NCBI GenBank assembly: GCA_016868895.1 | Contig: VGFK01000001.1 | Location: 211,006 to 275,005, forward strand | Length of the DNA: 64,000 nucleotides | Reading direction: 5' to 3' | Source of the DNA: Bacteroidota bacterium | Lineage (GTDB): Bacteria; Bacteroidota; Bacteroidia; Chitinophagales; Chitinophagaceae | Shown here: positions 43,527-52,804 of the stretch, in pieces | How the letters are laid out: each line of letters starts with the position of its first letter | How positions within the stretch are numbered: position 1 is the first letter of the stretch | Notes under the pieces: generated by a model | Seen by the model: the letters and a program-made list of their open reading frames with translations, nothing else | Databases searched by the model: none | Told to the model about the DNA's origin: nothing | Program-made: the position numbers and the translations under genes

Positions 43527-43937
43527 ATGGGAAGAGTACTGGCTGTTGATTTTGGTAAAAAAAGAACTGGATTGGCCGTCACCGATCCCTTGCGAATCAT
43601 TGCCAGTCCGTTAGCAACATTGGATTCTATCAAAGCATTCGATTGGATTAAGCACTACGTTTCAACCGAGTCCGTCGATTGCGTCATTGTAGGGCTTCCC
43701 CTCGCGCTGGATGGCACCAAAACAGATGCAACAGACGCTGCACATCATTTTATTCGGCGGCTCCGCAATGCACTGCCGAGCATACCCGTGGAAGCGGTGG
43801 ATGAGCAATACACATCAAAAATGGCAGAACAGGCGCTTCGGGAAATGGGGCTAAAAAAGAAGGATCGCGAGAAAAAAGAGAACCTCGATCAACTGGCTGC
43901 AGTATTTATTCTCAGGCGTTACCTGGGTATGGACTGA
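43527..43937 (+). CDS. ruvX: Putative pre-16S rRNA nuclease YqgF/RuvX
   Basis: A 136-aa RNase H-fold protein that trims the 5' end of 16S rRNA (YqgF) or acts like a Holliday junction resolvase. Marks: VDFGKKRTGLAVTDP at 7-21 with the catalytic Asp, VGLPLALDG near 53-61, and VEAVDEQYTSKMAE near 89-102. It starts 1 nt after the ubiA stop, so is co-transcribed with trmH-like and ubiA. It is convergent with def after 3 nt. Length is normal (about 138). Confidence 0.93.
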   Translation: MGRVLAVDFGKKRTGLAVTDPLRIIASPLATLDSIKAFDWIKHYVSTESVDCVIVGLPLALDGTKTDATDAAHHFIRRLRNALPSIPVEAVDEQYTSKMAEQALREMGLKKKDREKKENLDQLAAVFILRRYLGMD

Positions 43938-43940
43938 ATT

Positions 43941-44519
43941 TTATTTTTGAAACAGCATTTTGTAACCTGGTTTCACACGCCCAGCGCTGATATCGTCTAA
44001 TTTTTTCTTGAGCAACTTGCGCTTGAGCAGTGGCAAGCGATCAATGAAGAGTTTTCCTTCAATGTGGTCGTATTCATGCAAAATGACACGAGCGTTTAAT
44101 CCCTTGAAAGTCTCCATCTGGGTTTCAAACTGTTCATTCTGGTATTCAAGTGTAACGGTGCTGTGCCGACTGACTTCCTCCCTGAACCCGGGCAAACTCA
44201 AACAGCCTTCATCACAGGACCACTCTTCTCCTGATAAATCGTGGATATGTGCGTTGATGAAGACTTTCTTGAAACCGGTTTCGCCCTCAAATTCTTTTCG
44301 ATCTTCTTCATCGTATTTCTCGTACACCTGTTGGGTATCGATGACAAATAACCGGATGGCCCGATTCACTTGAGGAGCAGCCAGTCCCATGCCATTGGAT
44401 TGGTACATGGTTTCCCACATATCTGCAATGAGCTGCGACAGTCCCTCGTGGTCCGATGGGATGTCGTCGCACACTTTTCGCAACACAGGGTGCCCAAATG
44501 CAACTATTGGCAGAATCAT
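43941..44519 (-). CDS. def: Peptide deformylase
   Basis: This enzyme removes the formyl group from new N-terminal methionine. The 192-aa protein shows all three motifs: GMGLAAPQV (G-motif), EGCLSLPG (metal Cys), and HEYDHIEGKLFIDRL (HExxH metal site). Length is normal. The start ATG 44519 lies 4 nt after a perfect TATCTTTG box, a leaderless arrangement, and 20 nt from the end of the glycogen phosphorylase gene upstream. It converges with ruvX. Confidence 0.95.
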   Translation of the reverse strand: MILPIVAFGHPVLRKVCDDIPSDHEGLSQLIADMWETMYQSNGMGLAAPQVNRAIRLFVIDTQQVYEKYDEEDRKEFEGETGFKKVFINAHIHDLSGEEWSCDEGCLSLPGFREEVSRHSTVTLEYQNEQFETQMETFKGLNARVILHEYDHIEGKLFIDRLPLLKRKLLKKKLDDISAGRVKPGYKMLFQK

Positions 44520-44523
44520 ATTA

Positions 44524-44531
44524 CAAAGATA
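44524..44531 (-). promoter_or_regulatory. def: -7 promoter box of def, 4 nt from its ATG
   Basis: TATCTTTG on the minus strand exactly matches TAnnTTTG; only 4 nt lie between it and the def ATG at 44519. It lies between the phosphorylase stop and def. Confidence 0.65.
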
Positions 44532-44539
44532 CTGAATGC

Positions 44540-46201
44540 CTAGCCGTTGTAGAGCAGGTCGTAATATTCGGATGCCATGCGATTGGAATCGAATCTAAAA
44601 CGAACATCGCGCATGCCGTTCTGCACGATTTGTCGCCACGTATGTGCACTATCGTAATACAACGGCAATACTTCCTCCAGGAGAATTTTATACATCTGTT
44701 CCAGATCGTATTGATCCTGATCCTGAACATGCATACTTTCGTAATCAACGGGAGGCACAACGAAACCATTGTTTCCGTGGCTGATGAATTCTACAATCCA
44801 TCCATCGTTGGTGGAAACATTCACGGCACCGTTCATGGCTGCAGTCATTCCGCTGGTGCCTGATGCCTCTCGGGGTACACGGGGATTGTTCAACCAAACA
44901 TCCGCCGATTGTTTGAGCCGTTTGCTCAAGCCAAGTTCGTAGCCCGTGCAAACTGCCATGTTGTTGTATGCCTTGCTGAGGTGCACCAAGTAGTTGAATT
45001 CAGAAATCGCGGGGTAGTCGACCGGATACGGCTTACCTGCCCAAATGATCTGCACTGGATATCTTTTATTGGAGAGCAATGCCTCAAATCGTTCTTTGTC
45101 GCGGGTCAGCATATCCGCACGCTTGTATCCGGCAAACCTTCTTGCCCAGACAATCGTGAAGATGTCCGGGTCAAACAATTTTCCTGTTTGATCCGCAACA
45201 ATATCAAATGCCCGCTTCTTCAGGTAGCGCTTGCGATCGATGAATCGTTCGTCGTTTTGTTCATCCATTGCAAAATAGAGTTGCTTATCGGCCCAGTATC
45301 TCCAGTTCTGCGAATTGGTGATATGGATGATGGGACATACCCCTGTATGCTTGCCCCACATTTTTCGGCTGACGTGTCCATGCAGCTCTGATACCCCATT
45401 GGACAACCGTGCAAAACGAAGCGCAACCAGAGAATGATTGAACTGATCGTCATCTATTCCTGTAATCTTCCTCACTTTCACTAGTGGCATGCCGCAGAAA
45501 TACGACATTTTATTACAGAGGTAGATGTCGTGTTTTTCATTTCCGGCTTCTTCGGGAGTGTGGGTAGTGAATACCAGCTTCTTTTTGAGATCATCGAGAT
45601 CTCCTCCGTTTTGATCGAGCAAGTAAAATGCTGATGAAATGGCATGTGCTTCATTGAGGTGATAGACTTCGGGACGAAACCCAAGTTCATCCACCAGTTT
45701 TGCTCCACCCACACCCAGCAAAATGAATTGAGCCACCTTTGTGGCAACATTCGCATCGTACAACCGATGGGTGATCGTTTGAGAAACATAATCGTTCTCG
45801 GGACAATCAGTGCTGAGCAGAAAAAGCGGTGCTGCGTTGAAGGTACTCGGACTCAAATAAAATACTTTCACCCACACCGGTGCATCATGGATCATGACTT
45901 GAAACTTGATGCCTGTGTCTTCCAGAAAATTGTAAATCTTTTCGTTCCACTGAACCTGTAAGGTCTGGTCCTGATTGCGGGCCTGATCATAATAACCGTA
46001 TTTCCACAGTATTCCAATACCAATCAGGTTCTGCCGAAGTTCATACGCGCTGCGCAAATGTGAACCGGACAAAAATCCAAGTCCCCCGCTATAGATTTTT
46101 AATGGTTGATGGATGGCAAATTCCATTGAAAAGTAGGCCACCTTCTTGCTGTATTTGGGATCAATGGGATAAGGCAAGGTGTAGTGACGGAAATCGGTCA
46201 T
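44540..46201 (-). CDS. Alpha-glucan phosphorylase (GT35 family, short form)
   Basis: A 553-aa phosphorylase that releases glucose-1-phosphate from alpha-glucan (glycogen or maltodextrin). It starts HYTLPYPIDPKYSKKVAYFSMEFAIHQPL-type and has ARRFAGYKRADML, VWLNNPRVPREASGTSGMTAAMNGAVN-type PLP/glucan block (about 465-491) and lacks the long N-terminal region of E. coli GlgP (about 800 aa). This is the short group seen in many Bacteroidota and archaea. ATG 46201 is chosen by homology; the open frame continues to 46453 and overlaps the divergent lipoprotein gene. A TATCTTG element at 46228-46234 is a weak promoter candidate. Confidence 0.92.
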   Translation of the reverse strand: MTDFRHYTLPYPIDPKYSKKVAYFSMEFAIHQPLKIYSGGLGFLSGSHLRSAYELRQNLIGIGILWKYGYYDQARNQDQTLQVQWNEKIYNFLEDTGIKFQVMIHDAPVWVKVFYLSPSTFNAAPLFLLSTDCPENDYVSQTITHRLYDANVATKVAQFILLGVGGAKLVDELGFRPEVYHLNEAHAISSAFYLLDQNGGDLDDLKKKLVFTTHTPEEAGNEKHDIYLCNKMSYFCGMPLVKVRKITGIDDDQFNHSLVALRFARLSNGVSELHGHVSRKMWGKHTGVCPIIHITNSQNWRYWADKQLYFAMDEQNDERFIDRKRYLKKRAFDIVADQTGKLFDPDIFTIVWARRFAGYKRADMLTRDKERFEALLSNKRYPVQIIWAGKPYPVDYPAISEFNYLVHLSKAYNNMAVCTGYELGLSKRLKQSADVWLNNPRVPREASGTSGMTAAMNGAVNVSTNDGWIVEFISHGNNGFVVPPVDYESMHVQDQDQYDLEQMYKILLEEVLPLYYDSAHTWRQIVQNGMRDVRFRFDSNRMASEYYDLLYNG

Positions 46202-46319
46202 GCCGGTTGTTTTTATTGAGTCTGCAAGATACCCCATTAAACAGAAACTTCCATGAACTAATATGTATTCTAGACACAATATTCGCATGGCCAGTGAAAT
46301 TTCAAGTACTTTGCACAGG

Positions 46320-47246
46320 ATGCGCTCAATCATATCATGGATTTGTTTATTGGGATTGGCGGCTTGCCAAAATGGACCAAAAGATATCAATACGGCAGAA
46401 GGTATTGAAGGCACCGATTTTGTTCTTTCGTTTCCAGCACAATCACTTCCCATTCAGTATGCCGATCGCGATTTGGCAAAGCCTTCTTCGGACAGTTTTT
46501 TTGTCAAGCCATCTGTGGTAGCACAGTTCATTCCGGATTCTGTTTTTCGATCAGATTTCAAATCATTGAAAAATGTAACATTCTATAGAAAAGCACGCTA
46601 CACGGCAGAAGAAACAGAGGAAACATATATATTCCTGCTCGCAGCAAGCAAAAGCAAAAACGTGCTATACCTGATTTGCTTTGATCCAGAAAATCGATTC
46701 AGCACGGCCATGGAGATGCTGTCGACTGCCACCCAATCAGGAACCAATGCGGAATGCAGCATAGACCGAAAGTTGACCATCTACAAAAACACCAATCGGG
46801 TAGGAACGGATAAGAAAATCTACTACAATAAGAATGCCTACGTGTACAATACCGAAGGAATGTTTACGCTCATTCTTACCGACAGCAATGAGCCGATTGA
46901 AAAAGAAACAGTATACAATCCAATCGATACAGTAGCGGCTAAAAATCCATTGAGCGGTGATTATAAACAGGACGATTTGAACTTTGTTGCCGTGCGGGAT
47001 GGCGGGAAAAAAGGTCGACTTCAATTTTTCATTTCGATTTCAAAGTCATCCGGCAAATGCACTGGAACCCTGAGGGGAGATCTGGCACAGGTCCGCAACA
47101 AAGTGTATCATTATAACAAAGCCGACGATCACTGCATCCTTGAATTCACGTTCAACGGAAAGCGATTGCAGGTGAAAGAGCTGGAGGCCTGTGGAAATCA
47201 CAGGGGACTTCGATGCAGCTTTGATGGAAAATTCAATAAGCGGTGA
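46320..47246 (+). CDS. Lipoprotein of unknown function
   Basis: A 308-aa predicted lipoprotein: MRSIISWICLLGLAAC with lipobox LAAC and C16, then a mature region with no domain I recognise. Segments that stand out are KNVTFYRKARYTAEETEETYIFL, FTLILTDSNEPIEKETVYNPIDT and a C-terminal beta-rich half (about 215-308) with the Cys-containing turns SGKCTGTLRG, DHCILEF and ACGNHRGLRC. ATG 46320 starts the signal peptide; the frame is open to 46263. A TACTTTG element (46307-46313) ends 6 nt upstream. It diverges from the phosphorylase and converges with lysA with zero spacing. It may be a lineage-specific envelope protein. Confidence 0.6.
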   Translation: MRSIISWICLLGLAACQNGPKDINTAEGIEGTDFVLSFPAQSLPIQYADRDLAKPSSDSFFVKPSVVAQFIPDSVFRSDFKSLKNVTFYRKARYTAEETEETYIFLLAASKSKNVLYLICFDPENRFSTAMEMLSTATQSGTNAECSIDRKLTIYKNTNRVGTDKKIYYNKNAYVYNTEGMFTLILTDSNEPIEKETVYNPIDTVAAKNPLSGDYKQDDLNFVAVRDGGKKGRLQFFISISKSSGKCTGTLRGDLAQVRNKVYHYNKADDHCILEFTFNGKRLQVKELEACGNHRGLRCSFDGKFNKR

Positions 47247-48455
47247 TCAGTATAGCTGTCCCGCAAGGATATCTTCAAACGTTTCCCTTTTCCGGATCAA
47301 TGTGATTTCACCGTGGCTGATCAATACCTCAGCAGGGCGCGCACGAGAATTGAAACGGCTGCTCATTTCAAAGCCATATGCCCCAGCGTTGCGAAACGAG
47401 AGGATATCCCCAGGTTGTACTTCCGGAAGTTGGCGATCCCATGCAAACGTATCGGTTTCACAAATGTTTCCTACAACATTATAGACGGTTGGAGGCGCAT
47501 CGGGATGAGACAAATTATCCATGTGGTGATATGCATCGTAGAACATCGGGCGAATCAAATGATTGAACCCGCTGTCAACGCCTACAAACATCCGTGATGG
47601 TCCTTTTTTGATGACATTGGCTTTTACCAAGAGATAACCGCATTCACTCACTAAAAATTTTCCGGGTTCAAACCAAATCCGATAGGAGTTGCCTGTCGAC
47701 TGCTTATGCTGTTCGAACACATCAGCCATTCGTTCACCCAGCGTGTGCAGATCCGTTCCCTGTTCACCGGGAACGTACGGTACTTTGAAACCACCACCCA
47801 GGTCGATGATTTCCAACCCATCAAATTGCTGTGCTGTGGATAGAATCAACTCCAATCCCTTGATGTACACATCAATATCCTTGATCTCACTTCCGGTATG
47901 GATGTGGAGTCCCTTCACCACCACCCCAGTCTCCTCCACTATTTGCAGAATTTTATCAGCTTGCGTAACCGATATACCAAACTTTGAATCTTCATGACCG
48001 GTGGATATTTTAAGATTCCCTCCGGCCAGAATATGCGGATTGATGCGCACCAACACGGGATAACGGCTTCCATAGTGGCTTCCAAACTCCTGGAGAATAG
48101 AAAGGTTGTCAATGTTGATGTTGACCCCCAGTGCTACAGCCTCATGGTATTCATCCATTGCTACGCTGTTGGGCGTAAAAATGATCTGCTGGGAGGAAAC
48201 TCCGGCCATTTGTGCCAACCGCACTTCATTGATGCTCACACAATCAATTCCTGCGCCCAGTCGGTTCAGGATCCGTAAAATGTTGATGTTGGACAATGCC
48301 TTGCAGGCATAAAAAATGGAAGGCTGAAAGGCTGAGAAAGCAGTCTGGAGTTTAGCATACTGCGATTCAATGGAGTGTTGATCGTATGCATACAGGGGCG
48401 TTCCGTGAACTGCAGCCGCCTTCAATAAAAGCTCAGGTGAAAGGCCGGTTTCCAT
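47247..48455 (-). CDS. lysA: Diaminopimelate decarboxylase
   Basis: This enzyme makes lysine from meso-diaminopimelate with PLP. The 402-aa fold-type III protein has the PLP lysine K52 in YACKALSN, HTGSEI near 192, the glycine-rich phosphate site DLGGGFKVPY, EPGKFLVSECG with the cofactor-contacting Glu, and GNICETDTFAWDR with the catalytic Cys. Its start abuts the scpB stop (no spacer), so both are in one transcript. It converges on the orphan lipoprotein gene with zero spacing. Length is normal (about 400). Confidence 0.95.
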   Translation of the reverse strand: METGLSPELLLKAAAVHGTPLYAYDQHSIESQYAKLQTAFSAFQPSIFYACKALSNINILRILNRLGAGIDCVSINEVRLAQMAGVSSQQIIFTPNSVAMDEYHEAVALGVNINIDNLSILQEFGSHYGSRYPVLVRINPHILAGGNLKISTGHEDSKFGISVTQADKILQIVEETGVVVKGLHIHTGSEIKDIDVYIKGLELILSTAQQFDGLEIIDLGGGFKVPYVPGEQGTDLHTLGERMADVFEQHKQSTGNSYRIWFEPGKFLVSECGYLLVKANVIKKGPSRMFVGVDSGFNHLIRPMFYDAYHHMDNLSHPDAPPTVYNVVGNICETDTFAWDRQLPEVQPGDILSFRNAGAYGFEMSSRFNSRARPAEVLISHGEITLIRKRETFEDILAGQLY

Positions 48456-49100
48456 TTATGAATTGCTTGGAGCTTCAGGTTCCGGTGAAGATTCGGGTGA
48501 AGGCTCTACCTCGAAGTGCTCAGCATTCACAAGTGTAGACTCCACAACTTGATCGGCAAGTACTTCACTAATTTTTGGCAGTTCTTCTGAAGAATTGATT
48601 CCGAAATAATCCATGAACTGGCGTGATGTTCCATAAATCAAGGGCTTACCCACCATGTGCTCGTTGCGACCGGAAATTACAATCAGTTCTTTTTCCAATA
48701 ATTTTTGAACAGAATAATCGCAGTTCACTCCACGAATGGCTTCTACTTCTGATTTGGTGATGGGTTGCTTGTACGCAATGATGGCCAAGGTTTCCAATGC
48801 GGCAGTCGACAATCGTTTCAGGAACTTATCGCCGTTCAATTGTGCAATCGTAGCATGAAACTCTTTCTTGGTCAGAAACTGCAAGCCCCCGCCACTCTCT
48901 CTTAATTCGAAGGGATAGAAGTCAGCATTGTATTTTTCGCGGATGCCATCTACGCAGGTTTCCACTTGTTCCAGCGTTACCTTGTCCTCCAAAAACCCAA
49001 AAGCACTGTTGATCAGCTCGGTGAGCTCCAGTTGGGTCAACGGCTTTTCGCTGGCAAAAATCAGTGCCTCAACGTGCGTTATCAGATTGGATATTTCCAT
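48456..49100 (-). CDS. scpB: Segregation and condensation protein B
   Basis: ScpB binds ScpA and SMC in the chromosome-condensing complex. The 214-aa protein has two winged-helix domains (about 1-90 and 95-165) with VEALIFASEKPLT at the N-terminus, and AALETLAIIAYKQPITKSEVEAIRGVN, which is the family's most conserved block. The last 30 residues are Glu/Pro/Ser-rich and disordered. The start is 26 nt downstream of atpG on the same strand, and lysA follows directly. scpA is not seen in the window. Confidence 0.93.
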   Translation of the reverse strand: MEISNLITHVEALIFASEKPLTQLELTELINSAFGFLEDKVTLEQVETCVDGIREKYNADFYPFELRESGGGLQFLTKKEFHATIAQLNGDKFLKRLSTAALETLAIIAYKQPITKSEVEAIRGVNCDYSVQKLLEKELIVISGRNEHMVGKPLIYGTSRQFMDYFGINSSEELPKISEVLADQVVESTLVNAEHFEVEPSPESSPEPEAPSNS

Positions 49101-49126
49101 GAATAAAATAAATTAATTCAATTTCA

Positions 49127-50014
49127 TTATCCCTGAAGTGCTGCTGCACCACTTACAATTTCAGTCAGTTCTGTGGTGATCGCTGCCTGACGGGCCCTGT
49201 TGTAAGAAATCTTCAAGTTTTTCAATAACTCATTGGCATTTTCAGAAGCTTTATCCATCGCCGTCATCCGGGCACCGTGCTCAGAAGCATTGCAATCCAA
49301 CACAGCCTTATAGAGTTGGGTGTTCAAGATTTTCGGCATCAGCTCAGCAATGAGTTGATCTTTTTCCGGTTCAAAAATGAAATCGGATTTTTTGACGCTG
49401 GAACCGTTGGATGATGCGTTTTTGGGTATGGGAAGAAAAGGTTCGGAGGCAAACCGCTGCGTTGCCGCATTGCGGAATTCACTGTAGACCACTTCCACTG
49501 CATCGAACTCTTTTTCTTCAAATGCCTTGATTGCGGCCTGCGCACATTGCTGCACCGCTTCAAAAGAGAGCGCCAAGAAAATATCCTTGAACCGAACGTC
49601 TACCTTGTATCCGCGCTTTTGAAAAAACTCTGCTCCTTTCTTTCCAATTGCCCAGATGTTCAATCCTCCGTTCTCCTGTTGCCGAACATATTTTTCGCGA
49701 ATAATGGTAAGTGCTGTTTTTTGAATATTAGCATTGTACGCTCCGCACAGTCCTCGATCACTGGTGATCACAATCAGTAGAACATTTTTGATGGGACGCT
49801 CTTCCGCCAGTTTCATTCCCGCACTGCTGTCGGCATTGCTGACAATATTGCTGAGCATTTCCTGCAATTTGGACGCATACGGACGCATTTGGATGATCGC
49901 ATCCTGTGCCCTGCGAAGTTTCGCGGCACTGACCATCTTCATTGCCTTGGTAATTTGCTGGGTGGATTGGACCGATTTTATCCTGTTCCGAACCTCTTTG
50001 AGTTGACCGGCCAT
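49127..50014 (-). CDS. atpG: F1 ATP synthase gamma subunit
   Basis: The rotating central stalk of F1. The 295-aa protein has the N-terminal helix LKEVRNRIKSVQSTQQITKAMKMVSAAKLRRAQDA and the C-terminal helix ITTELTEIVSGAAAL, both of which run through the alpha/beta ring, and the middle ITSDRGLCGAYNANI domain. Length is normal. It is not next to atpA or other ATP synthase genes here; it has its own TACTTTTG promoter box (50035-50042) and is followed by scpB and lysA. The gene looks intact. Confidence 0.96.
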   Translation of the reverse strand: MAGQLKEVRNRIKSVQSTQQITKAMKMVSAAKLRRAQDAIIQMRPYASKLQEMLSNIVSNADSSAGMKLAEERPIKNVLLIVITSDRGLCGAYNANIQKTALTIIREKYVRQQENGGLNIWAIGKKGAEFFQKRGYKVDVRFKDIFLALSFEAVQQCAQAAIKAFEEKEFDAVEVVYSEFRNAATQRFASEPFLPIPKNASSNGSSVKKSDFIFEPEKDQLIAELMPKILNTQLYKAVLDCNASEHGARMTAMDKASENANELLKNLKISYNRARQAAITTELTEIVSGAAALQG

Positions 50015-50034
50015 TGTATCGATGAATTAGGCTG

Positions 50035-50042
50035 CAAAAGTA
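50035..50042 (-). promoter_or_regulatory. atpG: -7 promoter box of atpG
   Basis: TACTTTTG on the minus strand exactly matches TAnnTTTG; 20 nt lie between it and the atpG ATG. Confidence 0.6.
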
Positions 50043-50058
50043 TGAAAAAACCGATGAT

Positions 50059-50514
50059 TCAGATGTCCAAAATGACATTGACCCACTCCGGATCAAAGCT
50101 GGCGCCATACTTTCGGTAAAAATGAATGGCGGGCTCGTTCCACTCCAGTACCTGCCATACGATGCGGCCAAACGATCGCTCTTTGGCTTCCTCGATGAGG
50201 CGATCCATCAGCATGGACCCAATGCCGTTTCTGCGATGGGATTCGGTAACAAGAATATCTTCCAGGTACATGACCTGACCTTTCCAGGTGGAATAACGAA
50301 TATAATAAAGGGCAAACGCTACGATGCCGTCGCTGCTCTCTACTACAAAGGCCCACCAGACGGGATTTGGACCAAATCCGCTTGCTTCAAAATGGAGTGG
50401 ATCAACGGTCACTTCCTGAGGAGCCTTTTCGTAAAGAGCGAGTTCCCGGATCAGTTCCAAAATGGCGGGACAATCCTCTCGCGTAGCGTTGCGAATGCTG
50501 TAGGGGGACTTCAT
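50059..50514 (-). CDS. GNAT family N-acetyltransferase, diamine acetyltransferase-like
   Basis: A 151-aa GCN5-related acetyltransferase using acetyl-CoA. It shows motif A LEDILVTESHRRNGIGSMLM (acetyl-CoA binding), WQVLEWNEPAIHFYRKYGA (motif B), and the N-terminal IRNATREDCPAILELIRELALYEK, a pattern typical of spermidine/spermine-acetyltransferase-like members. Its substrate is a polyamine or amine (inferred from the family look). ATG overlaps the stop of the upstream PLP-enzyme gene by 4 bp, so it is the third gene of the fabH operon. Confidence 0.9.
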   Translation of the reverse strand: MKSPYSIRNATREDCPAILELIRELALYEKAPQEVTVDPLHFEASGFGPNPVWWAFVVESSDGIVAFALYYIRYSTWKGQVMYLEDILVTESHRRNGIGSMLMDRLIEEAKERSFGRIVWQVLEWNEPAIHFYRKYGASFDPEWVNVILDI

Positions 50515-51728
50515 GAAAGTGCCTGATCGAGATCTTCCAAAATATCTTCAATGTTTTCAATGCCAATGCTCATTCGGATCAATCCATCGGTAATTCCGTA
50601 TTGGAGCCGGTTCTCTCGCGGCACTGAATAATGGGTCATCGAAGCCGGATGGGAAAGCAGGGTATCGCAGGTTCCCAGCGATACTGTGCGCGTACACATC
50701 TGCAAGCGGTTCATGAATGCAACTCCGGCATCAAATCCCCCCTTCAGTTCAACACTCATCATAGCACCGGGATGCTTCATTTGTTTTGCAGCCACAGCAT
50801 GATCGGGATGCGAAGGAAGACCATTGTAATTCACGCGACCCACCGCAGGATGTTTGTCCAGAAACCCGGCAACCTCTTGCGCATTCGCACAATGCCTGTC
50901 CATGCGCACTTCCAGGGTGCGCATTCCAGTGATGAGCAGGAAAGCGTCGAAAGGGTTGCTGCTGCCGCCCAAGACCCGAAAGGTTTTGGTCGCCCGCGTG
51001 TGCATGAATTCCAGATCAGTTCCCAGTAATGCTCCGCCTATCGCTGTTCCATGTCCATTCAAAAACTTGGTGGTGGAATGCACAATGAAATCAATTCCAT
51101 ATCGAAACGGCTGTTGCAAATACGGCGTGGAAAAGGTATTATCGCAGGCTGTTATTTTCCCGTATTGTTTTGCCAGTGTTGATAGCGCCTGAAGGTCCAC
51201 ACACTGAATGGTAGGATTGGCCGGGGTTTCTAAATACACCATGCGGATGGAGGGATCGGCTTTCAAACATTTTTCCGCAAGTTCCAGATCGCGCAAATCA
51301 GCGATCACCGGTTCAATGCCAAGAGGCTCCAGAATGGAACGTAAATAATCATGCGTTCCTCCGTACAGCGAAAAATGACTCAGAATTTTATCGCCACGTT
51401 TTAATGTAGAAATGAACAACGTACTGATTGCGGCCATTCCTGACGCATGCAGAATAGCTTTTGCTTCAAGCGGACGACCATCTTTTTCAATGCCGAATGT
51501 TTCCAGAGCGGCAATTTTCATTTCTGCTTCGTTCGAAGTGGGATTTCCCCATCTGGAATAAATATACCCGTCTTCTTTACCCGAAAAACGGCGCATGCCT
51601 TGCTCCGCTTCATCGTACACAAACGTTGAACTGGCATAGATGGGCGTCAGGTGAGCATACAGCGGGTCTTGTTGGTGACCACCATGAATGGCCAGCGAAG
51701 AAAATCCTTTGATGATTTTTTTTGTCAT
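50511..51728 (-). CDS. Cys/Met metabolism PLP enzyme (cystathionine synthase/lyase or methionine gamma-lyase)
   Basis: A 405-aa trans-sulfuration family enzyme. The Schiff-base lysine is K221 in [12 protein letters not shown]196 is the pyridine partner in [10 protein letters not shown]. Other marks are [12 protein letters not shown] near 58-69 and ASGMAAIST near 96-104. Members act as cystathionine gamma-synthase, beta- or gamma-lyase or methionine gamma-lyase; which one cannot be told. ATG 51728 overlaps the fabH stop by 4 bp (ATGA); a second ATG at 51737 overlaps by 13 bp. Together with fabH and the GNAT gene it forms a coupled operon. Confidence 0.9.
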   Translation of the reverse strand: MTKKIIKGFSSLAIHGGHQQDPLYAHLTPIYASSTFVYDEAEQGMRRFSGKEDGYIYSRWGNPTSNEAEMKIAALETFGIEKDGRPLEAKAILHASGMAAISTLFISTLKRGDKILSHFSLYGGTHDYLRSILEPLGIEPVIADLRDLELAEKCLKADPSIRMVYLETPANPTIQCVDLQALSTLAKQYGKITACDNTFSTPYLQQPFRYGIDFIVHSTTKFLNGHGTAIGGALLGTDLEFMHTRATKTFRVLGGSSNPFDAFLLITGMRTLEVRMDRHCANAQEVAGFLDKHPAVGRVNYNGLPSHPDHAVAAKQMKHPGAMMSVELKGGFDAGVAFMNRLQMCTRTVSLGTCDTLLSHPASMTHYSVPRENRLQYGITDGLIRMSIGIENIEDILEDLDQALS

Positions 51729-52714
51729 ATCCACCATTTAACCCAGGTAGCGCCCCAGGTGAATCCGCCGCCAAAGGCAGCGAGTACGATGTTGTCTCCT
51801 TTATTCAGTTTATCCCGATAATCCCACAGGCACAATGGAATGGTTGCAGCGGTTGTGTTTCCGTAGCGATGGATATTCATCATGACCTTTTCGTCTGAAA
51901 GTCCCATCCGACGGGCAGTTGCATCGATGATGCGTTTATTGGCCTGATGCGGAACCAGCCACGCGATATCGTCTGCCGTGAGATGGTTTCGCTCTATCAG
52001 TTCATAGCTCACATCGGCCATTCCGGTGACGGCAAACTTGAACACAGGCTGGCCATCTTGAAAAATATAATGCTCCTTGTTATCAACGGTCTCGTGGCTC
52101 GGAGGATGATAGGAGCCGCCCCCTTTCATGTTCAAATATTTCCCTCCACTGCCATCGCTTTTTAAAATACTATCGAGCACTCCGTATCCTTCGTAATTGG
52201 GTTCGAGCAGCACTGCCCCGGCGCCATCACCAAACAGGATACAGGTAGTACGATCGGTATAATCCACAATCGAACTCATCTTATCCGCTCCTACAACAAC
52301 TACTTTTTTATATCGACCGCTTTCAATGATTGAAGCGCCTGTCGTCAGTGCATACAAAAACCCTGAACATGCCGCCAGAATGTCAAATCCCCATGCATTT
52401 TTAATTCCTACTTTATCGGAAACAAAGTTTGCGGTATTGGGAAAGAACATATCCGGGGTGACCGTTGCGACAATCAAACAATCGATTTCATTGGGATCTA
52501 TACCCCGATTCCGACACAGATCCAGCACTGCGGGAGCAGCCAAATCAGAAGTAGCTTTCCCTTCTCCCCTGAGAATGTGCCGTTCTGTAATTCCCGTGCG
52601 TGTTTTGATCCACTCATCGGTGGTATCGACCATCTTTTCGAGATCAGCATTGGTCAGTAAATCTTCCGGAACATATCCTCCCACAGCAGTGATTGCAGCT
52701 CTGATTTTTTCCAT
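51725..52714 (-). CDS. fabH: Beta-ketoacyl-ACP synthase III
   Basis: This enzyme starts fatty acid synthesis by condensing acyl-CoA with malonyl-ACP. The 329-aa thiolase-fold protein has catalytic C116 in [10 protein letters not shown], His in VPHQANKRI, and Asn in [12 protein letters not shown]; the N-terminal [11 protein letters not shown] is typical. Length is normal. A TACCTTTG box at 52732-52739 is 17 nt before the ATG. It heads a 3-gene operon with the PLP enzyme and GNAT protein, and is divergent from ruvA. Confidence 0.95.
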   Translation of the reverse strand: MEKIRAAITAVGGYVPEDLLTNADLEKMVDTTDEWIKTRTGITERHILRGEGKATSDLAAPAVLDLCRNRGIDPNEIDCLIVATVTPDMFFPNTANFVSDKVGIKNAWGFDILAACSGFLYALTTGASIIESGRYKKVVVVGADKMSSIVDYTDRTTCILFGDGAGAVLLEPNYEGYGVLDSILKSDGSGGKYLNMKGGGSYHPPSHETVDNKEHYIFQDGQPVFKFAVTGMADVSYELIERNHLTADDIAWLVPHQANKRIIDATARRMGLSDEKVMMNIHRYGNTTAATIPLCLWDYRDKLNKGDNIVLAAFGGGFTWGATWVKWWI

Positions 52715-52731
52715 GCTACCGTTTTGGATGC

Positions 52732-52739
52732 CAAAGGTA
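52732..52739 (-). promoter_or_regulatory. fabH: -7 promoter box of the fabH operon
   Basis: TACCTTTG on the minus strand exactly matches TAnnTTTG; 17 nt lie between it and the fabH ATG. Confidence 0.6.
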
Positions 52740-52804
52740 CTAAATAGATCTCCTCATGCGTAACTGCCTTGAATTCATTACATTCGCAATTGCAACATGT
52801 CCTT

